Source: Combretum micranthum (Eukaryota > Streptophyta > Magnoliopsida > Myrtales > Combretaceae). Taken from it: a stretch of 64,000 nt of DNA. Positions 24,841 through 38,400 of the stretch are shown here, one piece after another (position 1 is the stretch's first letter; the number at the start of each line of letters is the position of its first letter). The translations under genes were made by a program, and so were the position numbers. Location of the stretch: positions 1 through 64,000 of the forward strand of contig JAMXBD010001102.1 in the NCBI GenBank assembly GCA_024138025.1, written 5' to 3'. A model generated the notes under the pieces. The model was not told the DNA's origin. It did not search any database and saw nothing but the letters and a program-made list of their open reading frames with translations.

Positions 24841-25125
24841 GTTAGGTATACTATGACCTATGGCATTATGGCAAGGACAACTTGCTAAAAAAAAAAGAGG
24901 TAAGAAATAAAATGTTAAGTGATATCCGTAAACATTGCCTATTCTTTTTTTTTTTTTTTTTCAACCACACAAAACATTCCTACCCCATTTGAGCTTGCCT
25001 TAGATATTAATATTGTTTAATGTAGCTTATAAAAAACTAATTAAACCACAAGATGAGATCCACGTGCATTGAAATAGTAAATAGTGTAATTTAAAGATCA
25101 TGGGAGTGTTTTAATATATCATGGG

Positions 25126-28100
25126 TATCACACCTCAAAAGGAGGCATAGTAGGATTAACCTAAAGCTATCATACCACGTGTACATACATAACATGAGAA
25201 CCATCTAGTAAGTCAGAGTGTACAAGACTCTATCTATTTATTAATGTCTATCATCTAAATGATATATTTTAATATAATTATATATTTGGATTTCAATTAT
25301 GGAATCCGATTTTTTACTTTCTACCCAGATTGCAGAGAATCAAATCTCCTACCAAATAGTGAAAATAGGTTTCAAATTTTACAACTTACAAATTTCATTT
25401 ATTATAAAATTTATCTACTTACATTCTAATTTTACCATATTCTAATTTTACCATACCTATATTTCTATCTTCAATAAAGTCTGTTGGAGAAGCTCTCTTC
25501 ACATATTCCTAGTTCAATCCCAGCTAATATTATTCCTGCACAAAAACTATTGGGGGGTAAGCGAACCACGAGCTTAGTGAGATAATCTGACCATACCACA
25601 CATCAGACAATAACAAACAAGTTTAATTATCAAGCGTATGCCATGCAACAATCAATCATATGTGCAATACAAGTTTGGAGATGGAATCCAAATAGGATGA
25701 AGATTTACACCCTCTCATCGGGGTTGGGAATGATCACAATAGGAATACAACAATACTCACTTTAATTATCTCTTTAAATTAACCATATCTTAACTATCTC
25801 ATTTCCTATTTTTAGCCTTAGAAACTCCACTAAGTGTTAGTCTTTTCAAAACGATACCATAAACGGCGTTCTTCGTTTACCATTTAGTTCCTATAACACC
25901 GATAGCTTCTAAGATAATCTTGCGTTGATCTAATAGCTTTTAGCATAGGTCAACCAAGCATTATTAGATGGCCGAAAAACTAACACGTAGTAGGCTGCCA
26001 CTTGCTCAAATGTTGTTTATGCAAATCGTGCAATGCATGATCATTTCCTTTTATGGTGTCAATAGTTTTTAGTTAGGTTTAAGGTGGTCATATAATTTAC
26101 AGACAATCATCAACATGCTTCATATACTCACTAACATACAATGAAATTTTTAATTTTATTATGGTGTTTTGGCAATCAAACATATACCAAACATCATGCA
26201 GTATACCCAAACCCCGCATGCATATTAGTTTAATATATTATTATCATAAATGCAGCTATGCTACAAGCACAAACAGTATGATAAAGTCAAAGTTACTCAC
26301 CTGTGGTCTTTGCTAAACTATTGGAATATGCTACTGCCAATCCAAGAACTGATCTATTTTTTCTATGAAAATGAAATAACAAATATGTATTATTATTTTG
26401 TTATTTATATAACGATATTGGCAGTATTCTTTCAAGGCCTACTTATTAATTTTGGTATATTCTATACTTATTTAATTAGGAATTTTATCTTTATATATAT
26501 TATTTTCTTATGATCAAAGTTATGGAATTTATAAGAGAAGTCTTCCTATTTATAATGGTTATCCAATTTTATTATTTAACCAATCTATCCTTTTATTAGT
26601 TCCGAAAATAAGATATTTGAAACAACATATCCACCATATTAATTATGGTATAACTTATACTATAATTTACACTAATTCTAAATTAGACGTATTTTAGAAA
26701 TTACATAATCCTTTTTTATGGTTTTACCTAGTATATTAATCTAAGCCGAGTTGATTGAACTAATCATCTAATCAATTACTAATCTACTTTAATTAGTTTT
26801 AATCATCTAATATGATTTTAATTAGTAAATAATTTATTTAAGATATATTAATTTATTTATATTATTTACAATTTATTGTTACTTATTAAGACAAAATACA
26901 TATTAACATAATATAATAACGAACTAAACTTCTATGATTGTCTAAGTGTCCGAGCTTAATATTTAATTTAATTTCTATTACTTGTATTGGTCATTTTATG
27001 TTTTTATGGTAACAAATATTTACTACTTATTATTTATTTTTATTTTGCTTGTCTTGATCTTGTTGGATATTTATATATTTTTATTGGGTAGTCGTAAAAG
27101 TTGTATTCATTAGATTGATATTTTTATCATTATTGTTATTGCTATTTTTACATCGTTCTTTTAGTTAACACATTAGGATAACTAGTATTTATTTCTCATT
27201 ATTTAGTTTTGTCGTGTTTCTCTTAATCTACTTCATATAATTATTTTGTTATTTTAGGAAGTCACATTGTCCCTAATTTTAACTTATTTAAATTTCTCAT
27301 TCTTATATATCTATACTATATAATTATTTAGAATATTTATAATTCATTTTCATTTGTATAATATATTAACATTAGCAATAATATTGTAAGTGATATTTTC
27401 CAATAATTTTAGAAGTTGCTAAATTACACTTATTATATTTTATTAATATTTAAATCTTTTTCGTTGAAATTACTTTTTAAATCTTATTTTATTTCTTTTA
27501 TTATATATAAATATATATAATATATATATTTGGCTTCGAACGGAACAAACTCAATCTGAAAAAAAAAAAAAAAAAAATTACATACGCCGGCATCCTATGC
27601 GCCGGCGTTGATTCCCAAGTACCAATGTTCATGTAAATTTTTACACAATTCGAAAGTAAGCGTTTAACAAACCGCCGGTGTGATGTGTTATCGGCCTTGA
27701 ATTCCAAAGGCCAACATTTGACAAAATTTATGTGTGTTAAAAAATTTACGTAGCCTCTATTCAAGGCTATGGCTTCTATGCCCCGATTTATCCCTGTAAG
27801 CCGTCGACGTTAGGGGTTATTAGTGAGGAGTAAGGCTGGCGTCGGCATTGTTCATCATCTTCCTCGTTTTTCCTCTATTTTGAACTTACTTTTCTTAATT
27901 TATTTATATATTATACTTGTGTTTAAACTTATTTTAAGTATTTTTCCATACTTTATATGTATCACACGTGATATATCAATACATATAATACCTTAGAATC
28001 ATTATACTCTATGATTTTCTAGCTTCTACATATTATAATACATATATGAAGTTTTAAGATTAGATTTACCTTGTTTGAGTTGTTATAGTGTTGGTAGACC

Positions 28101-29612
28101 TTTCTCCAAGTTGGGCATGAATCCTAAGTTGATAGGAACATGATTTAAACTAAGGTTTAATACATAAATTAACTTGAAACGAATTTAACTTACCTTACTA
28201 TGTTGATTTCCTAAGCTTCTTTATTGGAGTTATGTTGCGTGTTTGGTGTGTTTTGATGCATGAAAATATAGCTATTGAAGGTGTATTTATGACGTTGTTT
28301 TGATTGTTATATTGTCCATTAAAGAGTATATGTATGTTGAAGGAGGAAAGTAACATCGACTGCAAGTTTTTGGCCAAGTTGTGGAACCCTTTTCTCCACC
28401 AAATTTCAATGTTTTACATGATAACTTATGTATTAATTGAGATGATGATTTGGTTTATTTTGATTAGTTATTGCATGTTGGATTTGTTGTCATCAATGTG
28501 AATGATTTGTGCAATTTGTTGATGATTTCGACCGAAAAAATTTGGAGAAGTTTCTAGCTGTAATACATCCTTTTCCTACTGAATTGTGGGCAATTAACAA
28601 TATAATATTATTTAATAATTATTTATTTAGTTTTTAGGTAGTATTATTAAGTTAAACGGATACAAATATGACAATTATTCAAGAGTTTTATCTCCAAAAA
28701 ATTTATTTAAAGTTTTTATTAAAGACATAGGTATGTACGTTATTGTGTATGTGTTGGTTGCGTACAGAGAAGACTCAAAATAAGGAGAAAGGGAGAACGT
28801 GAAAAGAAACTTAAAAAAAAAATATAAGGAAGATAGGATGAATGGAAATGTAAAAACAAAGAGAAGATGATGAAATTATAACCAACAACTGTGTAAGGAG
28901 TGGGCAAAAATATGAGCTTGTGTAAAAAGTCAATTTTGCGAGTCCAAACAACACGTATGATAAATACTTATTCGATAATATTTTTAGATGAAAATTTACA
29001 TATTATCGATATTAAATATTCTGAACATTATAACATACATAGAATCTTTAGTTTAAGGCTTTTACTTTTTAGCTTTTATATCTGCTATCATAAATTATAT
29101 TTTATCTGTTTAAAAGTTTTGTTTGGTGGTATTTTGATAAATTAATAATTATATTGCCCTTAATTTGACTTTATTATAAATTTATAGGGTTTGAAATTAC
29201 ATATGAATTTATTACTATTTATAGATTTATTCTAGAGTTTTTATTAGATTAGAAATTTAATATTTATTCTATATTTGTTACTTTATTCTTTTTACTAATT
29301 AAGATTGGAATTTTTAGTTCCTATAGACTCAGAATTATTTAACTTAAAGGTATTCATATGTTTCGAATATTAAAACTTAGGTTTTTAAATATTAAACAAT
29401 TTTCTTTATTCTTTCATTTACTTTATTTCGAGCATTCTATATTTTTAAAGTCTTATTGATAAGGATTCTTTATCCTAATTTGTTTATACTTAAAAATTTT
29501 AATCTCGAAAAATTTGAAATGATTTCTAATATCTTTATTATAGTTCTTTTATGATTCTACATTTTATTTATAATATTTATTTATAATCGGATTGTAAAAT
29601 TAAGGGATTACA
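25126..29612 (-). mobile_element. Solo LTR (A3) of the giant-LTR superfamily
   Basis: Begins TATCACACCTC and ends AAGGGATTACA, flanked by a perfect 5-bp duplication ATGGG (25121-25125 and 29613-29617). Shared modules include GAGCTTAGTGAG (25570), CTCTCATCGGGGTTGGGAA (25715) and a long collinear stretch with solo LTR A2. It is 4.49 kb, with no primer site, gag or pol. A GC-rich patch (27580-27860, CGCCGGC motifs) interrupts otherwise very AT-rich sequence. The intact ends plus duplication make an LTR-LTR recombination product the simplest reading. Confidence 0.8.
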
Positions 29613-29617
29613 ATGGG

Positions 29618-31086
29618 ACAGATTGGTTCCACATTTATAAGCCTACAAAGTGGTTTGACGCGTATGGGCAATGGCTAGGAGTAAGGATTGTGTGTAAAAA
29701 AAGTCAATGTTCAACTATACAATGGTTATATATCAAGCTTGCTTGTATTTTGTATGTTGGATTGATGAATTCAATTCGTTATTGTAATCAAATGAAATGT
29801 CATACCATACAAATGTCTCATAAACAAAAACGATTTAGCTAATGACCTTATAGCTTAATAGTATCTTATTCCGTCTTTCAAGTGAAAGGTATAAGTTCCT
29901 TCCCCCATCTTTTGTTAATAACACCACCGCCTCTACCACCATCCAACTTTTCAAAAAATACATTTATTACTTGAATGATAATTTTTTTCCCAACATAATA
30001 CCTAATAACACTATTCATTTATCATTTCAATTGAATAAGTTCTCATATTTTGCTATTTTTTATTATTAGTACATTATTGCCAATAATTATACTAGCCATA
30101 TTACATATGTTATGATCTTATGTATAAACTATTGATAAATGATTTCAATTATATGACTTGGTTTAATATCAAAATTTTTTAATTTTTATTTTTTGCAATT
30201 CATAATATGATGTGCATTGTTAAATTATATATAGTTAGCTTCCCATCCGTCCTTGCTCATAAATGCATGGTGGTACTGGTGGTAAGAGAAGTCTGCTCTA
30301 TAGATCCATTCTAATTGCAGGCGATGGTGATGGTGATTTGGATTTGGATTGGTTTAAATAGAAATGTTAATCCCAAGATAGAGGATCCAAATACTAGCAT
30401 TATTATTTCATTACCAAGTAAAGAGTTCCGCACAAAGGAACTCTTGGAGGAGCCCTTGGCTCATAGGGATTGAGCTAAATACATCTGCTAATGAAATTCC
30501 ACACCAAATCAGCCCACAAAGAGAGGATTGGTATCCTTATATGGGGTTCCCAAAAGAAAGTATAGCATTGAAATGCAAGAGGTTACGTTATTTGTGACTT
30601 GTCCATTGAATTGCTGGCTACACCAGAAAATTTCATAACAGCTGCCGAAATTGCCAGTTTTGCTATATCTTCTAAGAGAAGGGAGCAACAAGTAAGCAGG
30701 TTGGACAACTACTAGCATGCAATAATCCTGAGTATTGTTAAACCTGAACTTAAGCATATAGATGAGTAAGCATGAATTCATGGATGTAAAAATGCTCTTT
30801 GTTACAACATTCTATCAAGCCTGCATTGCTACATGAAGTTAGAAGTTTGACCAAAATTTCAATTAACAGCCATCAATAAGGTGAAGTGATCAACTCTGCC
30901 AAATAGCGCAACAACCAAAACCACTTCTTTCAAACATCTCCGCCTGGAACAAAAACAGCTACAACCTGCTGAAGCCGAAATTCCAATACAATTCTACCGA
31001 ACTACTTTCCTGATGAGTACCAGAGCACCAAGATTTCAATTAGAAGTTGAGATCATCAATCGTCCAGTTGATCTATCAATCAACAA
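29618..31086. other. Intergenic DNA and probable ASF1 3' UTR
   Basis: 29618-30240 is AT-rich without features. 30240-31086 is less AT-rich and lies just 3' of ASF1 on its strand; the nearest part is probably its 3' UTR. The - strand ORF at 30509-30781 resembles nothing I know. Confidence 0.5.
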
Positions 31087-33458
31087 TTAAAGTCCTTGCT
31101 CATTGGGAGGATTAGACGGAGCATCAAATGCTTGTTCTTTCTCACCATCATTTTCAACAGGTTGGTCAGCTGGGGAGGACTGCTCTTCATTTGCACTATT
31201 TTCAGGGTGGAAATTGATGGGGAACTTCGTTACCCGAGGTTTGTCTGAGAGAATGTTCCTTTGTACCTTATCAATTAACACCTTTGCAGGAGGATCCTCC
31301 CTTAGCTGCTCATCGTCATAGTCATTGTTCACGTAATATCCCACTCTGACAAATTCTTGACCAAGATAAGAGCATGTTTAGAAGCACAGTCACTCCAATA
31401 ATGTCTTCTTCTCGAATCTTTGATGGGTCTGGTGGATCTGCCTGCAAGATGTCAACAAGCTGTAAGAATTGAGGTAATGACATAATTCCCAAATAAATTA
31501 TGTAGTTAGCAAAATTGCCTGAAGCACAAATCTATAGTTTCCAACATTGACTGGACCAACAAGCACACTCTCCAACAATTGATCATAAGTCTCATCCTCA
31601 GCTGATCCAACATATATCAGCTTCCATTCAATATCTGCAGCAGGAGAAAATATGGTCAAATATAAAAATAGCTTCATTCCAGTAACAATGGCAGAAGCTT
31701 GTGAAATAGAAATGGAATTGGTATTCTACCTCTCTTACTGCAAAGGAATTGTTATTCCATTCTAATCTTATTACATTCCAGTAAACTAAACATGATATAA
31801 ATAAACAGATACTAGAATAATACTGCAAAACTATATTATTCCCACCACTAGAGGTTAGCATCTATATTATTTGATTTTAATCAGGCATCCAAACACTGTC
31901 ATGTCAGCACTGGCCACCAGTATCAAATAAACAAATTTCAAGGGTCTTAGGAACTCGTTTTTGGTTCTTTTGGAGTTAGTTATATGGTTGAAATTCAACC
32001 AGAGTGACTAGTTATATGGTTGAAATTCAACCCAGAGTGACAGACAAACCTATGTATGTATGTATGTATGTATCAAAGAGGCGTTTGTGAAAATATCTCT
32101 CTCAATCTTCAATCCATGACACTGCCCAGATGAAGCACATCAACGATTCATTTTCACATCATAAAAGCGGATCCCAATATAAACAATATAGCAAGAGATT
32201 ATATATCCTTATCCTATGCCTTAGGAGTGGCTCTTACATCTTTGCATCTTCCTCAATGTCAATATAACAGAATTCAGCTATAACCTGCGACTGACCTGCA
32301 TTTTCCTACATCAATAACTCTCCACCCAAGGATGGACTTTTCAGTCAATGAACCCCTAAGTATGCATTAAGGTTGAGATAACCAGGGTTTTCCTTTAGTA
32401 AATTTCCTTTATGCTAACCCAAAACAGAGCCCAAATAACAATGACCAAATTTCTTGGAAAACATATGGGTGAAATTCTAAAAAGATATTAACATAGCCTT
32501 GACCATTTAAATAAAGGAGTCGTTTAAACAATTTTGAGATTCTCTTTTGATTTCAAGGTCTGTCAGGAAAACAAATCATAATTGACTTGCCCGCAAATCG
32601 GCTAAACGACTACTTGTTGCACTGGTGTATATTTTAGGAATCCTTCTGCAGAATTCAACGTTCTGAATGCCAAAAGTTCCCTTTTTTTTTTTTTAACACG
32701 GCAGACTATATATGAAGATAACTCGAGTTCTGGAAGAAAGATTTTCAGAGTTTCCCGTAGTTTACAAGTTTTTGAGCAAGTAACTTAATTCATAAGTGCA
32801 GGTATAAAGATAATAATGAAACAAGGATCAGCACACAATGTTTGTCAAACCTATAATACTTGTTAATAAATACTTCATTCACTAAATATTAGAGTATATT
32901 GTTTAATGGTACATCCAATTGCATGCATCTCTGTTGATCGAGGCAATTATCATAATTTAAGTCCTATTAATCGAGGCAATCACCAAGCACGAATCATCCT
33001 TTACACATTCAAAGTTAATTAACCTAGAGCACGAATCATCCTTTACACATTCAAAGTTAATTAACTTAGAGCTCTAGGTGTTTCATCGAACATGTGCTGC
33101 GACCGAGATATCAAGAAATTGCGGCATTCGTTAAATCACAGTTCAACAAGGACAAGAAGATAACTTTGAGAACGGAATTCAAATAACGAAGCTACATTCA
33201 AAGAAAAATCTAAATTGAAATCGCTCCAAAAAAAAATAATAAAATTGAATTCATCAAAATTCAAACCTAAAGAGGAGGAATGATTTAGATTTTTTTTAAA
33301 AAAAATCGAGAAACTGGAAAGTCTAGGCTAGGGTTTAGAATAGTGGTACCGTCTTTGAGAGGAGTGACACACTCGTAAGAGATCTCGAACTGGAAAGGAG
33401 TGAGAAACGACGCCGGATTATCCAATACAGCCACGTTCGTTATATTAACAGCACTCAT
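31087..33458 (-). CDS. ASF1: Histone chaperone ASF1, three exons, with an apparent 2-base deletion
   Basis: ASF1 binds H3-H4 dimers and hands them to CAF-1 and HIRA during nucleosome assembly in the nucleus. Exons are 33350-33458, 31519-31634 and 31087-31441. The protein opens [18 protein letters not shown] and continues with [50 protein letters not shown], then in exon 3 [14 protein letters not shown] and [14 protein letters not shown] with an acidic Glu/Asp/Pro tail: the whole ASF1 core plus the plant tail, about 193 residues. In exon 3, just after IIGVTVLL, two bases are missing relative to the family (junction near 31380). As written, the frame ends early, at about 114 residues. All else is intact, so an assembly error or a recent mutation are the options. 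Intron 2 uses GC-AG. Intron 1 is 1.7 kb with tandem repeats. Confidence 0.93.
31978..32041. repeat. Tandem duplication, 32-bp unit, in ASF1 intron 1
   Basis: Two adjacent copies of AGTTATATGGTTGAAATTC plus an AACC(C)AGAGTGAC end, differing by one inserted C. Confidence 0.85.
32051..32073. repeat. (TATG)n microsatellite in ASF1 intron 1
   Basis: Five TATG units plus TAT, uninterrupted. Confidence 0.95.
32987..33070. repeat. Tandem duplication, 42-bp unit, in ASF1 intron 1
   Basis: Copies at 32987-33028 and 33029-33070, starting GCACGAATCATCC, with one C/T difference. Confidence 0.9.
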
Positions 33459-33484
33459 CTTGCTTCTTCTTAAAATAAAAATCC

Positions 33485-33567
33485 AAACCCTAACTGAATT
33501 CGCATGAAGGGAAACCAACCGAAGCGTCAACTGCAAATCAATTTTCCAAAACACTTCAAAACCCTAA
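33485..33567 (+). promoter_or_regulatory. Telo-boxes in the ASF1 5' leader region
   Basis: AAACCCTAA occurs at 33485-33493 and 33559-33567, close upstream of the ASF1 start codon. Telo-boxes in this position are common in plant replication and translation genes. Function is inferred. Confidence 0.5.
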
Positions 33568-33862
33568 CTTCTAGAATCTTCCAAACAAACTGGAGATAAT
33601 ATATATGTATAGGGAAAAGGAGCTGGAGATTGCTTTCGGCTGAATTGAATTCTTGGCTCTCAAAAATCAGGAAATAAAGAGAACATAGGCTGTTTGGTTT
33701 TTCTAATTTTGTGGGTTATGGGAGGTTGTAAAGGAAATGAAATAAAAGGAATTTTGGGTTTATGAAAGGTTTTACATATGTGTTTATGTATTTAGGGAAT
33801 GAAAAGAACCGGGAAGAAAGAGGAGTTGTTTGGAAGGCTACCGCTAATAGCCGGTTAAAATT

Positions 33863-33872
33863 TTTGGCGGGA
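33863..33872 (+). promoter_or_regulatory. E2F-like site upstream of ASF1
   Basis: TTTGGCGGGA matches the E2F core WTTSSCSS and stands about 405 bp before the ASF1 start in a locally GC-rich patch. Plant ASF1 genes are reported E2F targets, so the site fits S-phase control. No binding evidence is available here. Confidence 0.5.
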
Positions 33873-34990
33873 GATGGGCGGAGGGAGCTCCCCGTTATCA
33901 AAAACTTAAAATACCATACATGGTCTTTTGAAAAAATTTCATCATACAAGGTGCAGATCCTTAAAAAGAGTTTTAAATCAGCTTTAATGAAATAAATTTC
34001 TATTTAGAATCTTTATTAATAATAATTATTTGAATAACATCAAATTAAAAATAACATACTAGCTTTAATATTAGATACTATTACATGGTCCTTTTCCATA
34101 AGGAAGGGAGGAGGGAAATTAGGCAATATTTATGTTATAAGTTCTATGAATAATATAAATAGATATTTAAAAACATTTTCAAAGATAAAAGGTGAAAGTC
34201 CTCCATCAGCGAAGAGTTTTTTAAAATGTTAGTTCGACACTTAATAATGTCCAACGAAATCATTAAAATTAAAGATGACCTCATGAACTCGTACCCTTGT
34301 TTTTCTCTTCCCTAAGGTAAGAAGCTTATTCCCACTAGTAAAAAGTTTAAAAAGATGTGCACAAGGTTTTTTTTTTCTCTCCATTGGAATGAAATATTCA
34401 TATATTTACAATAATAAAGAAACAAAAAAAAAAGGATCGGGCATTCCTATTAGAGTTGATAACATAAATCATTAAACCTAGACATGAATGCAAGTCAAGT
34501 TTACTTGAAACCAATTCATAAATGAACTTAGTGGGTCAGGTCCAACTATTAAAAGAAAAATAAAACAAACGCTACGACGTGCAGCTTTGAAAAAAAAAAA
34601 AAAAAAAAGCATCCCCTTAACATGCTACTTGCTACAAAAAAAGAGAATGAAAGAAATAAAAAAAGGAGAGATAGGGAAAAGATTTTAAATCTATAGCTGC
34701 AGCATATAAAAACTATGCATCCAAGTAGTAATGAGTGAGGATAGAGGGAGAGAAGGAAGCTTATAGCAGCAATAAGTGTAGCTTACATCGAGCAAAGAGG
34801 GCAAAAAGAGAGGTAGAAGAGAGGGGAATAAACAAAGAGAGAAAAAGAAAAAAGACGAGGATGCAAGGAAAAAAATTAGAACATAAGTATTCTATGGTCC
34901 AAAATTGACTAAGGAATTGTTAGTTCTATGAACCAAAACCCACTTGCCCTTACTTGTTTTCGTTTTGTGCCCACCTCCATCCAACCCATG
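33873..34990. other. Upstream flank of ASF1, no gene
   Basis: AT-rich with a purine-rich stretch (34620-34880) and poly-A (34589-34607). The two opposite ORFs around 33716-33995 overlap the promoter area and have no conserved features. Confidence 0.5.
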
Positions 34991-35476
34991 TGTGTCACGC
35001 CTCAGATTGGTTCAAATTGTGTCCAGTCCGCCGCGTAAACACTTAGCATACGCTAAGGCTAACCTAATCTAATTTTTCATGATCGTTTCTAAATAAATTT
35101 TACATTATAAAATCGTTAAATTAAATTATGGAAACAATTCAATTTGCAGCAGAAAAAAAATTTCTCAAAAAAAATTCCAAATAGGATACTCCATATAGTA
35201 TATCAATATATATACATATATATTCCATAACATCAATTATTTTAAAATAAAGAGTTTCAAATACCTATAATACAAACCATGGGCTCATAGATAGGCTCTC
35301 ATTAAACATAAGTTTGATAATATAGCATAAAGATGATAATCCATCGAATCATAGTCACTCCACTCATCGAGAAAATCCTGAAAATCCATGCCATACCCTA
35401 TGTAATCATAGGTATCATCATCACAATCATCAACACATGAAAAATAAAGGAATGAGTCGAAGCCTAGTATGACAAC

Positions 35477-38400
35477 CGTAACACCCAAAAAATTTAATCC
35501 GATTAATTAAATAACTTAAGGTGCTATCGCCACGTATAATACTTTAAAGTATTACACGCTAAGGCTTTCTTTAAAAAGACTTGTTTATTTATGTTGAGCA
35601 TTGCTACTCAATTTTAGATTCTGAAATTGTTTAGTTGAATTTCTAAATCAACTGGATTTGGTAGCAGAAAATCCATTTTATAAAACAATTTTTAAATAAA
35701 AACACTCCAGAACTTCACTCACTCAAATGGAAGAACTTTCACTTAAACAAAGCTTTATAAAATCTTAATTACAAAACATGGGCATCAACAAGCCCCTTTT
35801 AAGAATTATTACAACTTAGAATATAAATGCAGCTCTTAATACATAAATAAAACAAATACAAATGATATCCACGGCCCTAACCCACATCACTCATCAAACA
35901 TCACCCAAAGCCCGAGTCAAGCATCATCAACATCAACCATAATAACTCAGTAGCGTCAACATCATCATCAACTCCATCAACAACAACACTTGTAAAAAGA
36001 ACAACAATAAGAAGAATTAGCCAAAGCTCAGTACACAATAACACAATCACACACGGAGTGGCATGCGAGCTTAACTAAATATGATGCATCAACAACATAT
36101 TATTATCTTCTTTATAAAGTAAACAAATAGCATAGAAGTACTCAAACTCCGGATAATAGAGATAATGTGGGAACCTAAGTAACGATCACGACGCTCAATG
36201 GGTTGATATAAGCAGCCTGGATACTTATATCTCCTAGATAAATCTATCCATAAACAAGAAAAATAGCTTCTGCAGGGTTAATAGCTACTACACAACTCTA
36301 CTTAAACTTAGTCCACAACATGAATATAGTTCATCATTCCCATAGATGTTGAACTAAATCATGGGATTTCCCTCAAAGTTTAAGCAAATGTTACGCTGAT
36401 ACCAATGACCCCATCGACTATCTGCCATACCACTTATGAAAGTCATACCTCAATGATAGGGGTGGCTTAAGCGCCTAAAGCTACCGTGCCCCCCATCTGA
36501 GCAAGGTGCCGCTCCACAGATCGGATACCGAACTGCCATCTCAGGTTAGAAACGGGTTTAAATGGCAGAATAGACAACCAATTCAAACAATTATTAGGCC
36601 AAGTTTAAGTTCTTAGTCCATTTAAGATGCCTATCTTAACAATCACCACGTAAGTTACTGCATACCTTGAATATGAAATCCAAACATAACCTTAGAAGGT
36701 ATTTCAGAAGTCCGTCTTAAAAGATAAATCAAATCCCCATCACTATTTCAAGAAATTAAACTCATATAAGAACTTAAACTACTAATCAACTTATCTTAAA
36801 CTCATTATATTAAAGCCCTATTCGATCAGACACTGATTTGGAACCCCACTATGACTGCGAATATCTCTCTGCTAAAATATGGACAATTCTCCTTTGTCTA
36901 TCAAAGTATTTCTTTTCACTTTATTTATGATCTCTTATCGACAAGGCATCAACAAGGCATATACTTTCAAAACATTTAAATCAATTCAACATCTTATAAT
37001 TGGAATAACACTTAAGCATAACTAACTTTAAACTCAACATTTAAGGATTTTAAAGATAACTTACATAAAGGCATAACTTAACAAGTATTCATCTAACAAT
37101 ATCATATTAACTTATAAAATAATCACCTATAACTTCAAATCATGTATACAATATACCTAGCTCTATACATTAAGCACAACACTCATAAAATTCAAATATA
37201 ATTCATACAAAAGCTTAACTTAACATTTATATGCTTAACAAGTTCATTTAAGTTCAATAGCTAATCATAAGAACAAATAATAAACAAGGAAAAACAATTG
37301 AAGAAAAACACAACTTAAAACATACTAAATTTTAAACTTAACATCAAAGAAATTCAAATAAAATTCATATAAATACACAACTCATCATTTATATACTTAC
37401 CAAGATCATTTAATTTCACTAAGTCATCACAAGATCATAAAACAAGCAAAGGAAATCATATATACAACACAACTAGTTTTAGTTTAACACTCATGAAAAT
37501 TCAATTATTTGTTAAATCTACAAATATACTTAAGTCATGCTTTATTATATCCCTCAATCATCATTATACGTCAAATATTATTAATCTATCTTATTTTAGT
37601 CCAAAAAGATCCATTTCCTAAGCAATCACACATTTAACATACAAAAACAAGTTTTAAACTTTGTTTGGAAAAATGCAACAGCTAGAAAGAAGTACAATTT
37701 AAGCATTGATACTTTTTGAATTTTTAAAAACTCAAAACATAAAAGTTTTATATCTCTTTTTAACTTTCTATAGCAAATTGAATCACCTCAATCGGAGGTT
37801 GTATGAAAAAGTTATGGCCAAAATATGATCAAGTTACGAAATAGGGCAACATTATAAAATGAACGCCGATATTTCTACATCGGCGGTGTAAAGCTCAAAG
37901 CCCGAAGCGTAGAGGATCGACACTAACAGCGTTGGAGGCAGCATTAAAAAAATGCCTTCTGATCACTTCAACACCGCTTTACGCCGCAGTGTTGAAGTTC
38001 AAGAGGCGATGTTAACTATAGAATAGCTTTACGAAAAATAATTTTTACACTTTACTCTTATCAAAACTTCTTCAAATCATCTACTGAGTTTCCTACATCA
38101 ATTCTAACATCAAATAAACTCATATAACAACTTCTAACACTTCAAACTTCATCTAACGACATCAAACAAATCCAAACTTCATTAAATCCCAACTTCCACT
38201 ATTCATCCTCTTCCTCATCTACTCAACTTTCATCAACATTAATCCAATATATACAAATGTAAACAATACTTCCAACTCAATTCAACATCAATTCATCAAT
38301 TATAATTGTAAATAACAAGTAAAACAAAGAGACATAGAAATAGAAAACTTAGCTTTAAGACTACTCATGCAATTCCTTCTTCTTCATGTTGTTGAAGCTT

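Noticed and set aside
30509..30781. 90-codon - strand ORF 3' of ASF1
   Set aside because: No conserved motifs and no exon partners; more likely 3' UTR or intergenic DNA.
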